64,000 bases of DNA from Sinorhizobium meliloti 4H41 (GCF_000375585.1 NZ_AQWP01000001.1:434001-498000); one strand, 5' to 3'. Shown: positions 52,601-59,697, counted from the stretch's first letter. Numbers and translations: made by a program. Notes: generated by a model not told the origin, from the sequence alone.

Positions 52601-54114
52601 AGGTGGTTGGCAATCGCCCGGACGATATCTTCGGGATGATCGCTGCGTGCCGCGAACCGATGGCGCATATGCGTCCGGTTGGCGCCGGAGGCGGCGACGA
52701 TCGCGCGCGTCTCTTCCTTCGTCGCGCCCGCAAAGGCGGCCTTATAGTCTCTGAGCAGGTTTTCGAGGCTCGACGCGGTATGGGCGCTTGCGAGAAACAC
52801 GTGGCCCGCCGGAGAGGTCGCAGTCTTTTCCGCCTGTGCCGGATCCGGATCGCTGATGACGACATGGGCGTTGGCGCCGCCGAAGCCGAAGGAATTGATG
52901 CCGGCGAGCCGCGCCCGCTTGCCCTTCAGCAGCTCGATCGGATTGGCCGTCACGCGGACATTGAGTCCGTCGAAGTCGATCTGTTCGTTCGGCGTCTCGA
53001 AATGCAGCGAGGCCGGCAGATAATTGTTCTCCAGAGCCAGAACCGCTTTCAGCATCCCGAACAGGCCTGAGGCCGGCTCGGTATGGCCGATATTGGACTT
53101 TATCGAGCCGATCGGCACCGGAGCCCGGCGCTTCGCGCCGATGACCGTGCCGATGGACCATACCTCAGCCGGGTCGCCGACCTTCGTGCCGGTACCGTGG
53201 CCTTCTACGAAGGCGACCTGGTTGGCGTCGATGCCGTTGCCTTCGTAGATCATCCTCAGCAGATTGGCCTGCGCCTCGCGCGAGGGCAGCGAGATGCCGT
53301 TGGTGCGGCCGGCCGAATTGACGCCGGTGGCGACGATCCGCGCATAGCTCCGGTCGCGCTCGCGTTGCGCCCGGTCCGTGCGGCGCAGGACGAAGACGAC
53401 GCCGCCCTCGGCGCGCACATAGCCGGCGCCGTCGTTGTCATAGGCGCGGCAGAGCCCTTCGGGCGAGAGCATGCGCGCCTGGGCGAAGCCGACGAAGGGA
53501 AGCGGGTGGGCGAGGATATTGACGCCGCCGACGATGGCCGTGTCGATCTCTCCGGCGTTCAGCGCCCGCATCGCCTGATCGAGGGCCACGAGCGAAGAGG
53601 AACAGGCCGTGTCGACGGTCATGCTCGGACCGCTCAGGCCGAAGACGTGGGAAATACGGTTGGAGACGATCGACAGCGTGTTGCCCGTCATGAAATAGGG
53701 GCCGGCGGCAGCCGGATCGTCGACCGTGAGATTGGCGTGATCGAGGCTGGAGGCCCCGACATAGACGCCGACGTTTTCACCGTGCAGCGAGGCGACGGAA
53801 ATATTGGCGTCCTCGAGCGCACGCCAGGCGAGCTGCAACAGAACCCGCTGCTGAGGGTCCATATACATGGCCTCGCGCTGCGACATCCCGAAAACGGCGG
53901 GATCGAAATCGTAGATCTGGTCGAGGACGCCGGCGGCAAACGAATAGGTCTTGCCGGGCGTGCCCATGACCGGATGCCAGAATCGCGCAAGGTCCCAGCG
54001 GTCCGAAGGGACGCGGGTCACGGTGCACTTGCCCTGACGAAGGATTTTGAACAGCGCCTGCGGAGATTTCGCTCCCGGGGCAAGGCATGCACGCCCTATG
54101 ATTTCAACCGTCAT
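46606..54114 (-). CDS. rkpA: RkpA, multifunctional type I fatty acid/polyketide synthase
   Basis: 2502 residues from ATG 54114 (an in-frame start at 54171 adds 19). Domains, residues from 54114: ketosynthase 2-425 (Cys171 in 'DTACSSS', His306 'HGTGT', His344 'NIGH'), acyltransferase ~525-815 (Ser617 in 'GHSVGE'), dehydratase ~890-1175 ('HVVDGKAILPG', 'HPISVDATFHG'), a methyltransferase-like region ~1355-1480 whose SAM motif is degenerate ('LVELGSVSAGFS'), enoylreductase ~1775-2090 ('HGAAGGVGLAA'), ketoreductase ~2110-2290 ('GGIGGFG', 'FSSATTLVGNPGQANYVAANGYL') and ACP ~2390-2465 (Ser2427 in 'EIGLDSLMAVEL'). No thioesterase. It is a highly reducing, iterative-type synthase making a saturated acyl chain for K-antigen synthesis. 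The first gene of rkpAGHIJ. Confidence 0.95.
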   Translation of the reverse strand: MTVEIIGRACLAPGAKSPQALFKILRQGKCTVTRVPSDRWDLARFWHPVMGTPGKTYSFAAGVLDQIYDFDPAVFGMSQREAMYMDPQQRVLLQLAWRALEDANISVASLHGENVGVYVGASSLDHANLTVDDPAAAGPYFMTGNTLSIVSNRISHVFGLSGPSMTVDTACSSSLVALDQAMRALNAGEIDTAIVGGVNILAHPLPFVGFAQARMLSPEGLCRAYDNDGAGYVRAEGGVVFVLRRTDRAQRERDRSYARIVATGVNSAGRTNGISLPSREAQANLLRMIYEGNGIDANQVAFVEGHGTGTKVGDPAEVWSIGTVIGAKRRAPVPIGSIKSNIGHTEPASGLFGMLKAVLALENNYLPASLHFETPNEQIDFDGLNVRVTANPIELLKGKRARLAGINSFGFGGANAHVVISDPDPAQAEKTATSPAGHVFLASAHTASSLENLLRDYKAAFAGATKEETRAIVAASGANRTHMRHRFAARSDHPEDIVRAIANHLEKPGSDIGETGEASAKEAKVAFVFSGNGSQWAGMGVEAFRENLHFRQSFTSVSALFRFHSDIVLTDLLTDPGLDRKLADTKVAQPLLFAIQAALSDSLVAMGIKPTAVFGHSVGEIAAAYAAGALSLVDAVSIVAKRSLHQDLLAGQGTMAAVMLGEQAAKAFAAERGLDDVCVAAINAHNSVTISGPANEISAFRDAARKAKIPVQILDINYPFHHPIIDRAKEAFLADIPDIAPRRTELAYLSTVTGAALDGTALDPDYWWKNVREPVRFQAAAEAALDLGCTLFIEISPRPILGSYVKETIKQAAVPASVVATLLRDAGENGHDPISASMARAVAHGAAVDRSRVYGKRDAFIELPALPFEPVELRPAVTTDATDLFGRSAKPYRLNGWRGDPNAGSWKNHVDAHLFPDLAEHVVDGKAILPGSGFIEIAVSAAQQFHGSDEVEITNLEIVRPLELSDNRIMELSTILSPETGDIEIRSRERLSEDDWTVHAVARSRKPLPTTSNGCPSTKGLAKTATVTAAKAYETAKQFGLDYGPHFQLLSKAVAYGDRLIDVELKHPQASGHPHVTYALHPISVDATFHGLVALFDRFTGDRGGAPYIPVRFGSVRVVNAGRAITRATIEIERVSANSIKARFHFFDETGVAIAHFEDCRFRRTYLRKHKTLEGLSFHYEAVLSNAAVPGTKVATAMPATLAEPIDGDGVDNATLLFNAAIYRACQEIALKLGKGTATVRADALPGDFAFQCFLTSCLLTLEDAGLCEHQNGNWKVAREFTLPTVPEILGELYGDRPDRAVEAVLVNNAYAEALSRLDALLAPLPAGDDAASFNAGFVSEATLDHQAVHSVASRSRMDQVLHTVERVLSAQPAGARLRLVELGSVSAGFSRRLADLAARNGAVLSIFEPRDNAQRGLEIAFEEDAHVRVLKKSEFADIGPFDLAVSASDNLYQLIEEESGVRTALRSMLTGSGLVAAVSAPSIFADFALGLSGGWFERSQTAEFPIGRIAAVPHWQKCLADLDLGDVVVTDRECPHGNTILIEARGTAAAGSGAEPGEAATPYLLIETATAPKPVAPGGRSAIPVRVTGDLAADMATLRAALEAMGDRPLRAVFTSEAERAGGDGSDLLQTRVLALSAFAEALKQHLAGVEPEGDDRPRLVLVAPGGAPLSASASSGLNSGLWAFARVLQNEYEFIDIHALDVAGAADVARKDMLAAALSLLTVSGQNREWLLDQKTGLLSELRAVPGATNKADGKTSAFAAATIRQRVSSQVASIAWEEASVPEPGPGEVVVAVAATGLNFRDVMWAMGLLPEEALEDGFAGATIGMELSGHVVAVGEGIDDLAVGDAVMAIASAAFSTHAVVARAGIAKLPRAMSPVAAATLPVAFLTAYYAIVELGRIQAGETILIHGAAGGVGLAALQVAKLKGAKVIATAGTREKRRFLTMLGADHVFDSRSLGFVDDVRSVTRGEGVDLVLNSLFAEAMEQSLSLVKPFGRFLELGKRDYYADSKIGLRPFRRNVSYFGIDADQLLVNAPDLTRRIFMEIGALFEEGKLTPLPYRAFDYDEIGNAFRLMQNAGHIGKIVVLPPVAGRHEVTAKALRGMKVDPDGVHLVVGGIGGFGLVAANWLVEKGARRIALCSRRGQADAETHAMIERWQNGGVAASVHACDITDAAAVETLLATLRSEAPLRSVVHAAMVLDDALISNLSRERNRPVIDTKAKGAAILDRLTRGDRLDNFILFSSATTLVGNPGQANYVAANGYLEGLARARRQEGLAGLAVGFGAIADAGYLTQNADVNDLLAKRIGKTALKAQVALDMVENHIAADPGTVDAAVVMISEIDWTAARNLPVARNALFEVILRSADQHATGAEGTKMDLVAMIEGKSPQEAEDILFDLVASEIAAILRVSKDTVTRGKILKEIGLDSLMAVELGMSFQQNTGFDMPLSGVADNTTVGDIARKLHEKVSKRDQGNENEAGDDKLVTELAQRHVGADKEKALSQ

Positions 54115-54517
54115 GTAAGATCGAACGCTCTGAACTGCCGTTAAAATTGTCTTAGCCCATTGCAAGGTCAAACGTAAATTGCAATCGGCGACATTCCTGC
54201 TCTGTGGGTATCCCCGGGTTTATCCCCTGCGCTGTATTAGTGAGCTTTTAACTCATAGTGCCTAGCTTTCAACCCCGAAGGGCTAGATATACGTCTCCTG
54301 CGATCCGTCCAATACAATTACCGCGACGGTTCGTAACCAAGATCGAGGCGGTATGGCCGGAAGAGCGCAGTCGCGATTATTTTGCCGGCTGTCGCGGCGA
54401 GGTGGCTTGTTGTGGGACGGCCTTTGTGCTTTTCAGAGACCGGCGGATTCCCTGCCGGGAAAATGCGGCGCAGATATCTGTATGGAATCATTGCTGCGCC
54501 GAACACGGAGTGTCGTA
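54115..54517. other. Divergent promoter region between rkpA and rkpU
   Basis: About 400 bp with lower GC than the flanks. Visible features: a direct repeat TATCCCC (54209-54227 area) and an imperfect dyad CTAGCTTTC ... GAAGGGCTAG just after it. No canonical -35/-10 pair is unambiguous on either strand. Start codons upstream of 54518 (54353, 54482) would extend rkpU into this region. Confidence 0.4.
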
Positions 54518-55705
54518 GTGAAACGAGTGACTGCCCTTCTGCTTTGTACCGCGCTTGCGGGATGCCAGGCCGTGCCGGGCGAGGGCCCTCTGACAACCGA
54601 TATCGTTTCGGATGCCGGCCAGTCCGGCTCGGAGATCGGCAGGAGGAACGCGACGGTATTTGATATTGTAGATGTCGATGGCCAGTCGGCGCGGCTCGTT
54701 TCCGAATATGTTTCCACAACCCTCAGCCGCCGCTTCGGCATTGGCGGCGGCGTCGGTCAGGTGGTCATCGGCATTGGCGACCAGTTGAAGGTGACGATCT
54801 TCGAGGCGGGCAGCGACGGGCTGTTTTCCACAACTGAATCGAAGCAGACGAGCATCGATCTCGTCGTCCAGCCCGATGGCAAGGCGGCAATTCCTTATGT
54901 CGGATCGGTCCGTTTTGCCGGCCTGACGCTCGAGCAGGCGCGCCAGGCGATCCTCGATGCCTTGAAACAGAAGGCCGTCGAGCCGGATGTGATCGTGACG
55001 TCGACGTCGACGGCGTCGCGCATCGTCACGGTCTCCGGCGCCGTCGGCCGTCCTTCGGTCGTGCCTCTCAATCTCGTCAGCGAGACGATCAACGAGGTCA
55101 TCGCGAAGGCGGGCGGCCCATCGGCGCAGCCCTACGAGACCTATGTGACCCTGGTGCGCGGCAAGAAGACCGGCACGGTCCTGCTGAAATCGATCATCGA
55201 GAGCCCGTCGGAAAACATTCACGTAAAGCCGGGCGACCAGATCTTCGTGACGCGCGATCCGCGGACCTTCACCGTGCTCGGCCAGGTCCGCGCAAATCAG
55301 CGCGTCGAATTCGGCGCCAACGATCTCAACCTGCTCGAGGCCGTGGCGCTCGCGGGCGGCGGCTCGGACCGGACGGTGGATGCCAAGGGTTACTTCGTCT
55401 TCCGCTACGAGGAGCCGGACATCGTCATGAGCCTGCTTGGACAGGAGCGGTTTCACAAGCTGTTGAGCAAGGGCATGAAGGCCGACCGCGTCGGGCGCTA
55501 TCCGGTCGTCTACCGGTTCGATATGACGAAACCGGACAGCCTCATCGTCGGTCAGACCTTCCCGGTCAAGAATCGCGACGTCATCTATGCCTCGCGCCAT
55601 CCTTCTGTCGACATCACGAAATTCCTCGATTTCGTCGCAAGGCCGATCGGTATCGTCAATTCCGGCGTGAACGTCGCCGACAATCTCAGCGATTTGAACA
55701 ACTGA
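54518..55705 (+). CDS. rkpU: RkpU, outer membrane polysaccharide export lipoprotein (Wza/KpsD-like)
   Basis: 395 residues from GTG 54518 (GGAG seven bases before). The start gives 'MKRVTALLLCTALAGC', a lipoprotein signal with lipidated Cys16; ATG 54482 would add 12 residues ahead of it. Polysaccharide export domain 'IGIGDQLKVTIFEAGSDG' ... 'LVVQPDGKAAIPYVGSVRFAGLTLEQARQAIL', then two SLBB-type domains ('VSGAVGRPSVVPL', 'FTVLGQVRANQRVEFGANDLNLLEAVALAGG'). It forms the outer-membrane channel for K antigen export. It is divergent from rkpA, as described for the rkp-1 region of S. meliloti. Confidence 0.9.
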   Translation: MKRVTALLLCTALAGCQAVPGEGPLTTDIVSDAGQSGSEIGRRNATVFDIVDVDGQSARLVSEYVSTTLSRRFGIGGGVGQVVIGIGDQLKVTIFEAGSDGLFSTTESKQTSIDLVVQPDGKAAIPYVGSVRFAGLTLEQARQAILDALKQKAVEPDVIVTSTSTASRIVTVSGAVGRPSVVPLNLVSETINEVIAKAGGPSAQPYETYVTLVRGKKTGTVLLKSIIESPSENIHVKPGDQIFVTRDPRTFTVLGQVRANQRVEFGANDLNLLEAVALAGGGSDRTVDAKGYFVFRYEEPDIVMSLLGQERFHKLLSKGMKADRVGRYPVVYRFDMTKPDSLIVGQTFPVKNRDVIYASRHPSVDITKFLDFVARPIGIVNSGVNVADNLSDLNN

Positions 55706-55711
55706 CCTTGG

Positions 55712-55749
55712 GGCGCGCGACACCGGGCGTTGGCCGGTGTCGACGCGCC
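55712..55749 (+). terminator. Strong hairpin after rkpU
   Basis: GACACCGG (55719-55726) pairs with CCGGTGTC (55734-55741), and the outer GGCGCG (55712-55717) with CGCGCC (55744-55749). This makes a 14-bp interrupted stem six bases after the stop. There is no U-run, so a terminator or 3'-stabilising structure. Confidence 0.6.
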
Positions 55750-55798
55750 TGCCGCTGAACGCTTTCGGCCGGCATGCATTAAGATCTTATAATCAATC

Positions 55799-55811
55799 AC
55801 CTTTATAAGGT
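55799..55811. promoter_or_regulatory. Short AT-rich palindrome in rkpU-pncA gap
   Basis: ACCTTTATAAGGT is a perfect 5+3+5 inverted repeat in an AT-rich patch. No gene start is near enough to assign it. The 400-bp gap otherwise contains the rkpU hairpin and the tandem repeats at 55891-55995. Confidence 0.3.
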
Positions 55812-55890
55812 TCACCCGTTCGCCGCGAGATTCACGTCACGAGCGCCGAACGTGCTTGCCGCGGTGCGCGTTCTATGGTTGATCTGGTTT

Positions 55891-55995
55891 AGAGCGGGAT
55901 GAGGAAAGGTGTATGCGATCTTCCGCCCGCATCCCGCTCTAACTTGGAGCGGGATGAGGAAAAGTGTATGCGGTTTTCCGCCCGCATCCCGCTCT
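55891..55995. repeat. Tandem pair of RIME-like palindromes
   Basis: Two nearly identical ~50-bp palindromes (55891-55940 and 55947-55995), each starting 'gagcgggatgaggaaa' and ending 'cgcccgcatcccgctct'. A related single copy is at 10238. The two copies differ at only a few internal positions, suggesting recent duplication. Confidence 0.8.
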
Positions 55996-56105
55996 AACTT
56001 ATTAGAATCGATCACGTTCATCACTTAGGTCGATCCGACCTGAACCATCGTGATCCAGATCGATTTGTTGATGGCCGATGCGGCTCGGCCGGATTGCGAG
56101 AGGCA

Positions 56106-56705
56106 ATGCCTGACGACGCCCTGATCGTTATCGACTTGCAGAACGACTTCTGCCCCGGCGGTGCTCTCGCGGTCGAGGGCGGCGATGAGATCGTGCCTGC
56201 CGTCAATCGCCTCATCGACGCGTCGCCGCATGTCGTCCTGACCCAGGACTGGCACCCGGCCGACCATTCGAGTTTCGCCTCGACGCATCCGGGCAAGGCT
56301 CCGTTTCAGACCGTGGCGATGCCTTATGGAGAGCAGACGCTCTGGCCCGAGCATTGCGTCCAGGGGAGCCTCGGTGCCGATTTTCATCCGTCCCTGCGAT
56401 GGACCTCGGCGGAACTGGTCATACGCAAGGGCTTCCGCCGCGAGATCGACAGTTATTCCGCCTTTTTCGAAAACGACCACCGGACCCCGACCGGACTTGC
56501 CGGTTACCTTCGCGAGCGCGGCATAAAGAGCGTGACGCTTTGCGGCCTGGCTACCGATTTCTGCGTTGGCTTCTCGGCACTCGATGCGGTCGCTCAGGGC
56601 TTTTCGACGTCGGTGGTGCTCGGTGCCTGCCGCGGCATCGATCTGAACGGCTCTCTCGCGGCCATGACCCTGCGCATGCGCGATGCCGGCGTCCGGCTGA
56701 TCTAG
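56106..56705 (+). CDS. pncA: Nicotinamidase
   Basis: 199 residues. It hydrolyses nicotinamide to nicotinate in NAD salvage. Catalytic triad Asp10 ('ALIVIDLQNDFCPGG'), Lys108 ('VIRKGF') and Cys153 ('GLATDFCVGFSALDA'); metal site in 'LTQDWHPADHSSF'. ATG 56106 matches the family N-terminus; a TTG at 56094 is an alternative. pncB lies 116 bp downstream on the same strand, the next step in the same pathway. Confidence 0.93.
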   Translation: MPDDALIVIDLQNDFCPGGALAVEGGDEIVPAVNRLIDASPHVVLTQDWHPADHSSFASTHPGKAPFQTVAMPYGEQTLWPEHCVQGSLGADFHPSLRWTSAELVIRKGFRREIDSYSAFFENDHRTPTGLAGYLRERGIKSVTLCGLATDFCVGFSALDAVAQGFSTSVVLGACRGIDLNGSLAAMTLRMRDAGVRLI

Positions 56706-56821
56706 GCGCCCCGGGACGGGGAAGCACGGCATCGGCCGCATCCCCGCCCGGACTTAGGATATCGACCACGATCGCCTCGCCACAGAGCGGGTCATGACGG
56801 TCCAAGAGGAGCGTATTGCAG

Positions 56822-58126
56822 ATGCCAAAGACCGATATCGCGCGACGGGTCTATAACCATACCTGGAAGCTCGATCCGATCGTCCGCAGCCTGCTGGATA
56901 CGGATTTCTACAAGCTTTTGATGCTGCAGATGATCTGGCAGCTCTATCCGGGCGTGGACGCGACCTTTTCGCTGATCAACCGCACGAAGACGGTACGCCT
57001 TGCCGACGAGATCGACGAGCAGGAACTGCGCGACCAGCTCGACCACGCGCGCGGCCTGCGCTTCACCAAGAAAGAAATGATATGGCTCGCGGGTAACAGC
57101 TTCTATGGCCGCACGCAGATCTTCTCGCCGGAATTTCTGGCCTGGCTCGCAAAATTCCGCCTTCCGGAATACGAGTTGTCGCGTCGTGACGGCCAGTTCG
57201 AACTGACGTTCCGTGGCCGCTGGGCCGAGACGACGATGTGGGAAATCCCCGCGCTCGCGATCATCAACGAGTTGCGCTCGCGCGCGGCGATGAAAGGGCT
57301 CGGCCCGTTCACGCTGGACGTCCTCTATGCCCGCGCCAAGGCCAAGATGTGGTCGAAGGTCGAGCAGCTGCGCGAGCATCCGAACCTGCGCATCTCCGAC
57401 TTCGGCACGCGCCGGCGGCACAGCTTCCTATGGCAGCGCTGGTGTGTCGAGGCGCTCAAGGAAGGCATCGGCCCGTCCTTCACGGGATCCAGTAACGTGC
57501 TGCTGGCAATGGACAACGATCTGGAGGCGGTCGGCACCAATGCGCACGAGCTGCCGATGGTGGCCGCGGCGCTTGCCCGCAACGACCGCGAGCTTGCGGC
57601 CGCGCCCTACAAGGTTCTGCAGGACTGGAACCAGCTCTATGGCGGCAACCTCCTGATCGTGCTCCCGGACGCGTTCGGGACGGCCGCGTTTCTCAGGGAT
57701 GCGCCCGACTGGGTGGCGGACTGGACCGGCTTCCGGCCGGACAGCGCCCCGCCCATCGAGGGAGGCGAGAAGATCATCGCCTGGTGGAAGAAGATGGGCC
57801 GAGACCCACGGGAGAAGCTCCTGATCTTCTCCGACGGCCTCGACGTCGACACGATCATCAAGACCTACTGCCACTTCGAAGGGCGCGTGCGCATGAGCTT
57901 CGGCTGGGGAACCAACCTCACAAATGATTTCGCCGGCTGCGCTCCGACCGAAATCAAGGGCCTCAACCCGATCTCCATCGTATGCAAGGTCAGTGAGGCC
58001 AATGGCCGCCCGGCCGTCAAGCTCTCGGACAACCCGCGCAAGGCGACGGGAGATCCGGCCGAAGTCTCGCGCTATCTGAAATTCTTCGGCAGCGAGGATT
58101 TCGTGGAGCAATCCGTACGGGTGTGA
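56822..58126 (+). CDS. pncB: Nicotinate phosphoribosyltransferase
   Basis: 434 residues, standard length for the proteobacterial type. '[21 protein letters not shown]' at the N-terminus, '[20 protein letters not shown]', '[28 protein letters not shown]', '[15 protein letters not shown]' and '[12 protein letters not shown]'. It makes nicotinate mononucleotide from nicotinate and PRPP (ATP-coupled). ATG 56822 has AGAGGA 11 bases upstream; TTG 56816 is possible. A hairpin follows the stop. Confidence 0.95.
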   Translation: MPKTDIARRVYNHTWKLDPIVRSLLDTDFYKLLMLQMIWQLYPGVDATFSLINRTKTVRLADEIDEQELRDQLDHARGLRFTKKEMIWLAGNSFYGRTQIFSPEFLAWLAKFRLPEYELSRRDGQFELTFRGRWAETTMWEIPALAIINELRSRAAMKGLGPFTLDVLYARAKAKMWSKVEQLREHPNLRISDFGTRRRHSFLWQRWCVEALKEGIGPSFTGSSNVLLAMDNDLEAVGTNAHELPMVAAALARNDRELAAAPYKVLQDWNQLYGGNLLIVLPDAFGTAAFLRDAPDWVADWTGFRPDSAPPIEGGEKIIAWWKKMGRDPREKLLIFSDGLDVDTIIKTYCHFEGRVRMSFGWGTNLTNDFAGCAPTEIKGLNPISIVCKVSEANGRPAVKLSDNPRKATGDPAEVSRYLKFFGSEDFVEQSVRV

Positions 58127-58134
58127 CGCGGGAA

Positions 58135-58155
58135 GAAGCCGGCGTCTGCGGCTTC
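58135..58155 (+). terminator. Hairpin after pncB
   Basis: GAAGCCG (58135-58141) pairs with CGGCTTC (58149-58155) around seven bases, 8 bp past the pncB stop. No U-run follows, so a probable Rho-dependent or weak terminator. Confidence 0.5.
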
Positions 58156-58259
58156 CAATCCCTCAATCATATGACTTATTGCGGTACCTCACTATTTCCT
58201 TGAATTTCCCCCCGATTGCCCCATGATGAGGTCGTTGAGGTACACCTTGGGAGGGGTTC

Positions 58260-58472
58260 GTGCGTCAGGCCTATTCTCCGGATGACGTGGACGTCATGCG
58301 CGGAGCGCTCGATATCTGGTGCGCTCTGCACAATGTCGGCAGGGATGGTGTGGAGGCCAACAGGGCCGCCAAGCGCATTCTCGACCTGATGGACACGAAG
58401 AAGTGTTCCTGCGACGAACTTCTGGCTCAGCTGGGAGATTTCGGCCCGGAGCAACGTCGCCGCGTTTCATGA
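58260..58472 (+). CDS. Small hypothetical protein
   Basis: 70 residues from GTG 58260 preceded by GGGAGGGG, a strong ribosome binding site. Predicted all-helical and soluble ('YSPDDVDVMRGALDIWCALHNV', 'ANRAAKRILDLMDTKKCSCDELLAQLGDFG'), with a CxC pair. It resembles small uncharacterised proteins common in Rhizobiales. No operon partner on the plus strand; the next gene is on the opposite strand. Confidence 0.7.
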   Translation: MRQAYSPDDVDVMRGALDIWCALHNVGRDGVEANRAAKRILDLMDTKKCSCDELLAQLGDFGPEQRRRVS

Positions 58473-58516
58473 CGCATGTCCCCAGGCGATCTTTGCGCCT
58501 GACAAGGCGGCCGCTT

Positions 58517-58663
58517 TCATCGTGGTATTGATGAGGTGATTTCGTGCGACACGGCGGCATTCGCCTCCGGGCGATAGCTGGACAGCGCAAAATGCAGGAT
58601 GCCGCTGACTGTGATGGACAGCGCGAGAACCGCGACAGTGACGCCGAGACCCGATTTGATCAT
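58517..58663 (-). CDS. 48-residue single-TM membrane protein
   Basis: Only 49 codons, but with a strong ribosome binding site (GGAGAAGG then five bases to the ATG at 58663). The protein is one N-terminal transmembrane helix ('GVTVAVLALSITVSGILHFAL') plus a short polar tail 'SYRPEANAAVSHEITSSIPR'. No family recognised. It overlaps a 79-codon plus-strand frame (58544-58783) that has no ribosome binding site and no protein-like composition. Confidence 0.6.
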   Translation of the reverse strand: MIKSGLGVTVAVLALSITVSGILHFALSSYRPEANAAVSHEITSSIPR

Positions 58664-58847
58664 GTCCACCTTCTCCGACCGTTGCTTGGTTGCACGTGCG
58701 AAAGACCGCGGAATAGAGTTATTCCTGTGGCGCCGGTCGGACTGTTCCCCGAGGAACGGAGAATATGGTTAACAATCTCCTGACCGTGGCGGGCATGCCA
58801 CGCCACCTGAGGCTTTCAATTGCTTCTCTTCCCTGAAATTTTTCCGA

Positions 58848-58878
58848 TTGACCTTGCCATCGTTGTAAGCCCTAGAAC
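58848..58878 (+). promoter_or_regulatory. MerR/CueR-type promoter for the copper operon
   Basis: TTGACC (58848-58853) and TAGAAC (58873-58878) are separated by 19 bp, the long spacer typical of MerR-family activated promoters. The spacer begins the CueR/HmrR half-site ACCTTGCC (58851-58858); the right arm (TGTAAG) is only partly complementary. About 120 bp upstream of the first copper gene at 58998; the rest of 58664-58997 shows nothing else. The MerR-type regulator gene itself is not in the window. Confidence 0.55.
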
Positions 58879-58997
58879 TTGAAAATCGGGTTGCAGCGGC
58901 GAAGTTCGCCCGTTGTGGCCGCGCCACACTCGATGCGCCTTGCGCGTCAACGTGAGCTGAAGATTGAAAATTTTGGGCCCGATGATAGGCATTGAAC

Positions 58998-59375
58998 ATG
59001 GGCATGCTTCGAATCACGACGCAGAAGCTGTTGATTCTGTTCCGCCTGGTGATTTTCGTGTCACTGGCGGCATATGCATTGCCGAGTTCCTCCGCAGCCA
59101 TGCACGGCGACTGGTCCCAGTCTGAAATCGCGCAGCCGGGCGATCATTCCGATATGGCGAGCGGCGCGCATTCGCACGGCGATCAGGACTCCTCTGCCGC
59201 AGGCGACGAAAAGCCCGCGAAGCAGCAATGCTGTAAAGACGTTTGTGCCGGCATGGCGATTCTGGCGGCGACCGACACTATTGGCAGACCCCGCATATCC
59301 CCCGTCCGGGAATTCGTCGACGAGGCCGGGACCACGGGCGCATTGCCGCTGCTGCACCGCCCCCCAAGCGCCTGA
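58998..59375 (+). CDS. Small secreted His/Cys-containing protein of the copper operon
   Basis: 125 residues from ATG 58998 (in-frame ATG also at 59004). Hydrophobic N-terminal segment 'LLILFRLVIFVSLAAYALPSSSAAM' acts as signal peptide or anchor. The mature part is rich in potential metal ligands: 'MHGDWS', 'HSDMASGAHSHGDQD', 'QCCKDVCAGM'. No named family recognised; similar small proteins start copper-resistance gene sets. Position behind the CueR-like promoter suggests periplasmic copper binding or sensing. Confidence 0.6.
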   Translation: MGMLRITTQKLLILFRLVIFVSLAAYALPSSSAAMHGDWSQSEIAQPGDHSDMASGAHSHGDQDSSAAGDEKPAKQQCCKDVCAGMAILAATDTIGRPRISPVREFVDEAGTTGALPLLHRPPSA

Positions 59376-59469
59376 ATAGGATGCGCCCGTCCGCTTGACG
59401 GGTCGAACGCGTGTTCGCGAGCAAGCCTTGCTCTCGAGCGCTGCCGCAATCTCCTATTCGGATAAATCC

Positions 59470-59697
59470 ATGAAACATCTGCTTTTCGTGGCCGTCCTGC
59501 CGCTTTTTGCGAGCGGTTGCGCCGCCACCTTGCCTCCCGATGTGATCGCCTCGGGCGAACTCCCGGCCAGCGATACGGGCGTGCGGCCCGCTGCCTATTC
59601 GGGTGTGGTCTCGGCTTACACCAACCGGAATCCGGTCGATCCCAAGCCGTGGCGCCAGCTGAACGACGCGCAAGCCCCAAAGGGGGGCGCGTCATGA
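59470..59697 (+). CDS. Small lipoprotein preceding the TolC-like gene
   Basis: 75 residues. Lipoprotein signal 'MKHLLFVAVLPLFASGC' with lipidated Cys17, then 'AATLPPDVIASGELPASDTGVRPAAYSGVVSAYTNRNPVDPKPWRQLND'. The motif 'PVDPKPWRQLN' is seen in short lipoproteins beside outer membrane factors in copper clusters. It overlaps the TolC-like gene by four bases (ATGA), so the two are co-translated and probably interact. Confidence 0.65.
   Translation: MKHLLFVAVLPLFASGCAATLPPDVIASGELPASDTGVRPAAYSGVVSAYTNRNPVDPKPWRQLNDAQAPKGGAS

Noticed and set aside
58544-58783. 79-codon plus-strand frame
   Set aside because: No ribosome binding site, unusual Arg/Asp composition; it overlaps the better supported 48-residue minus-strand membrane protein.
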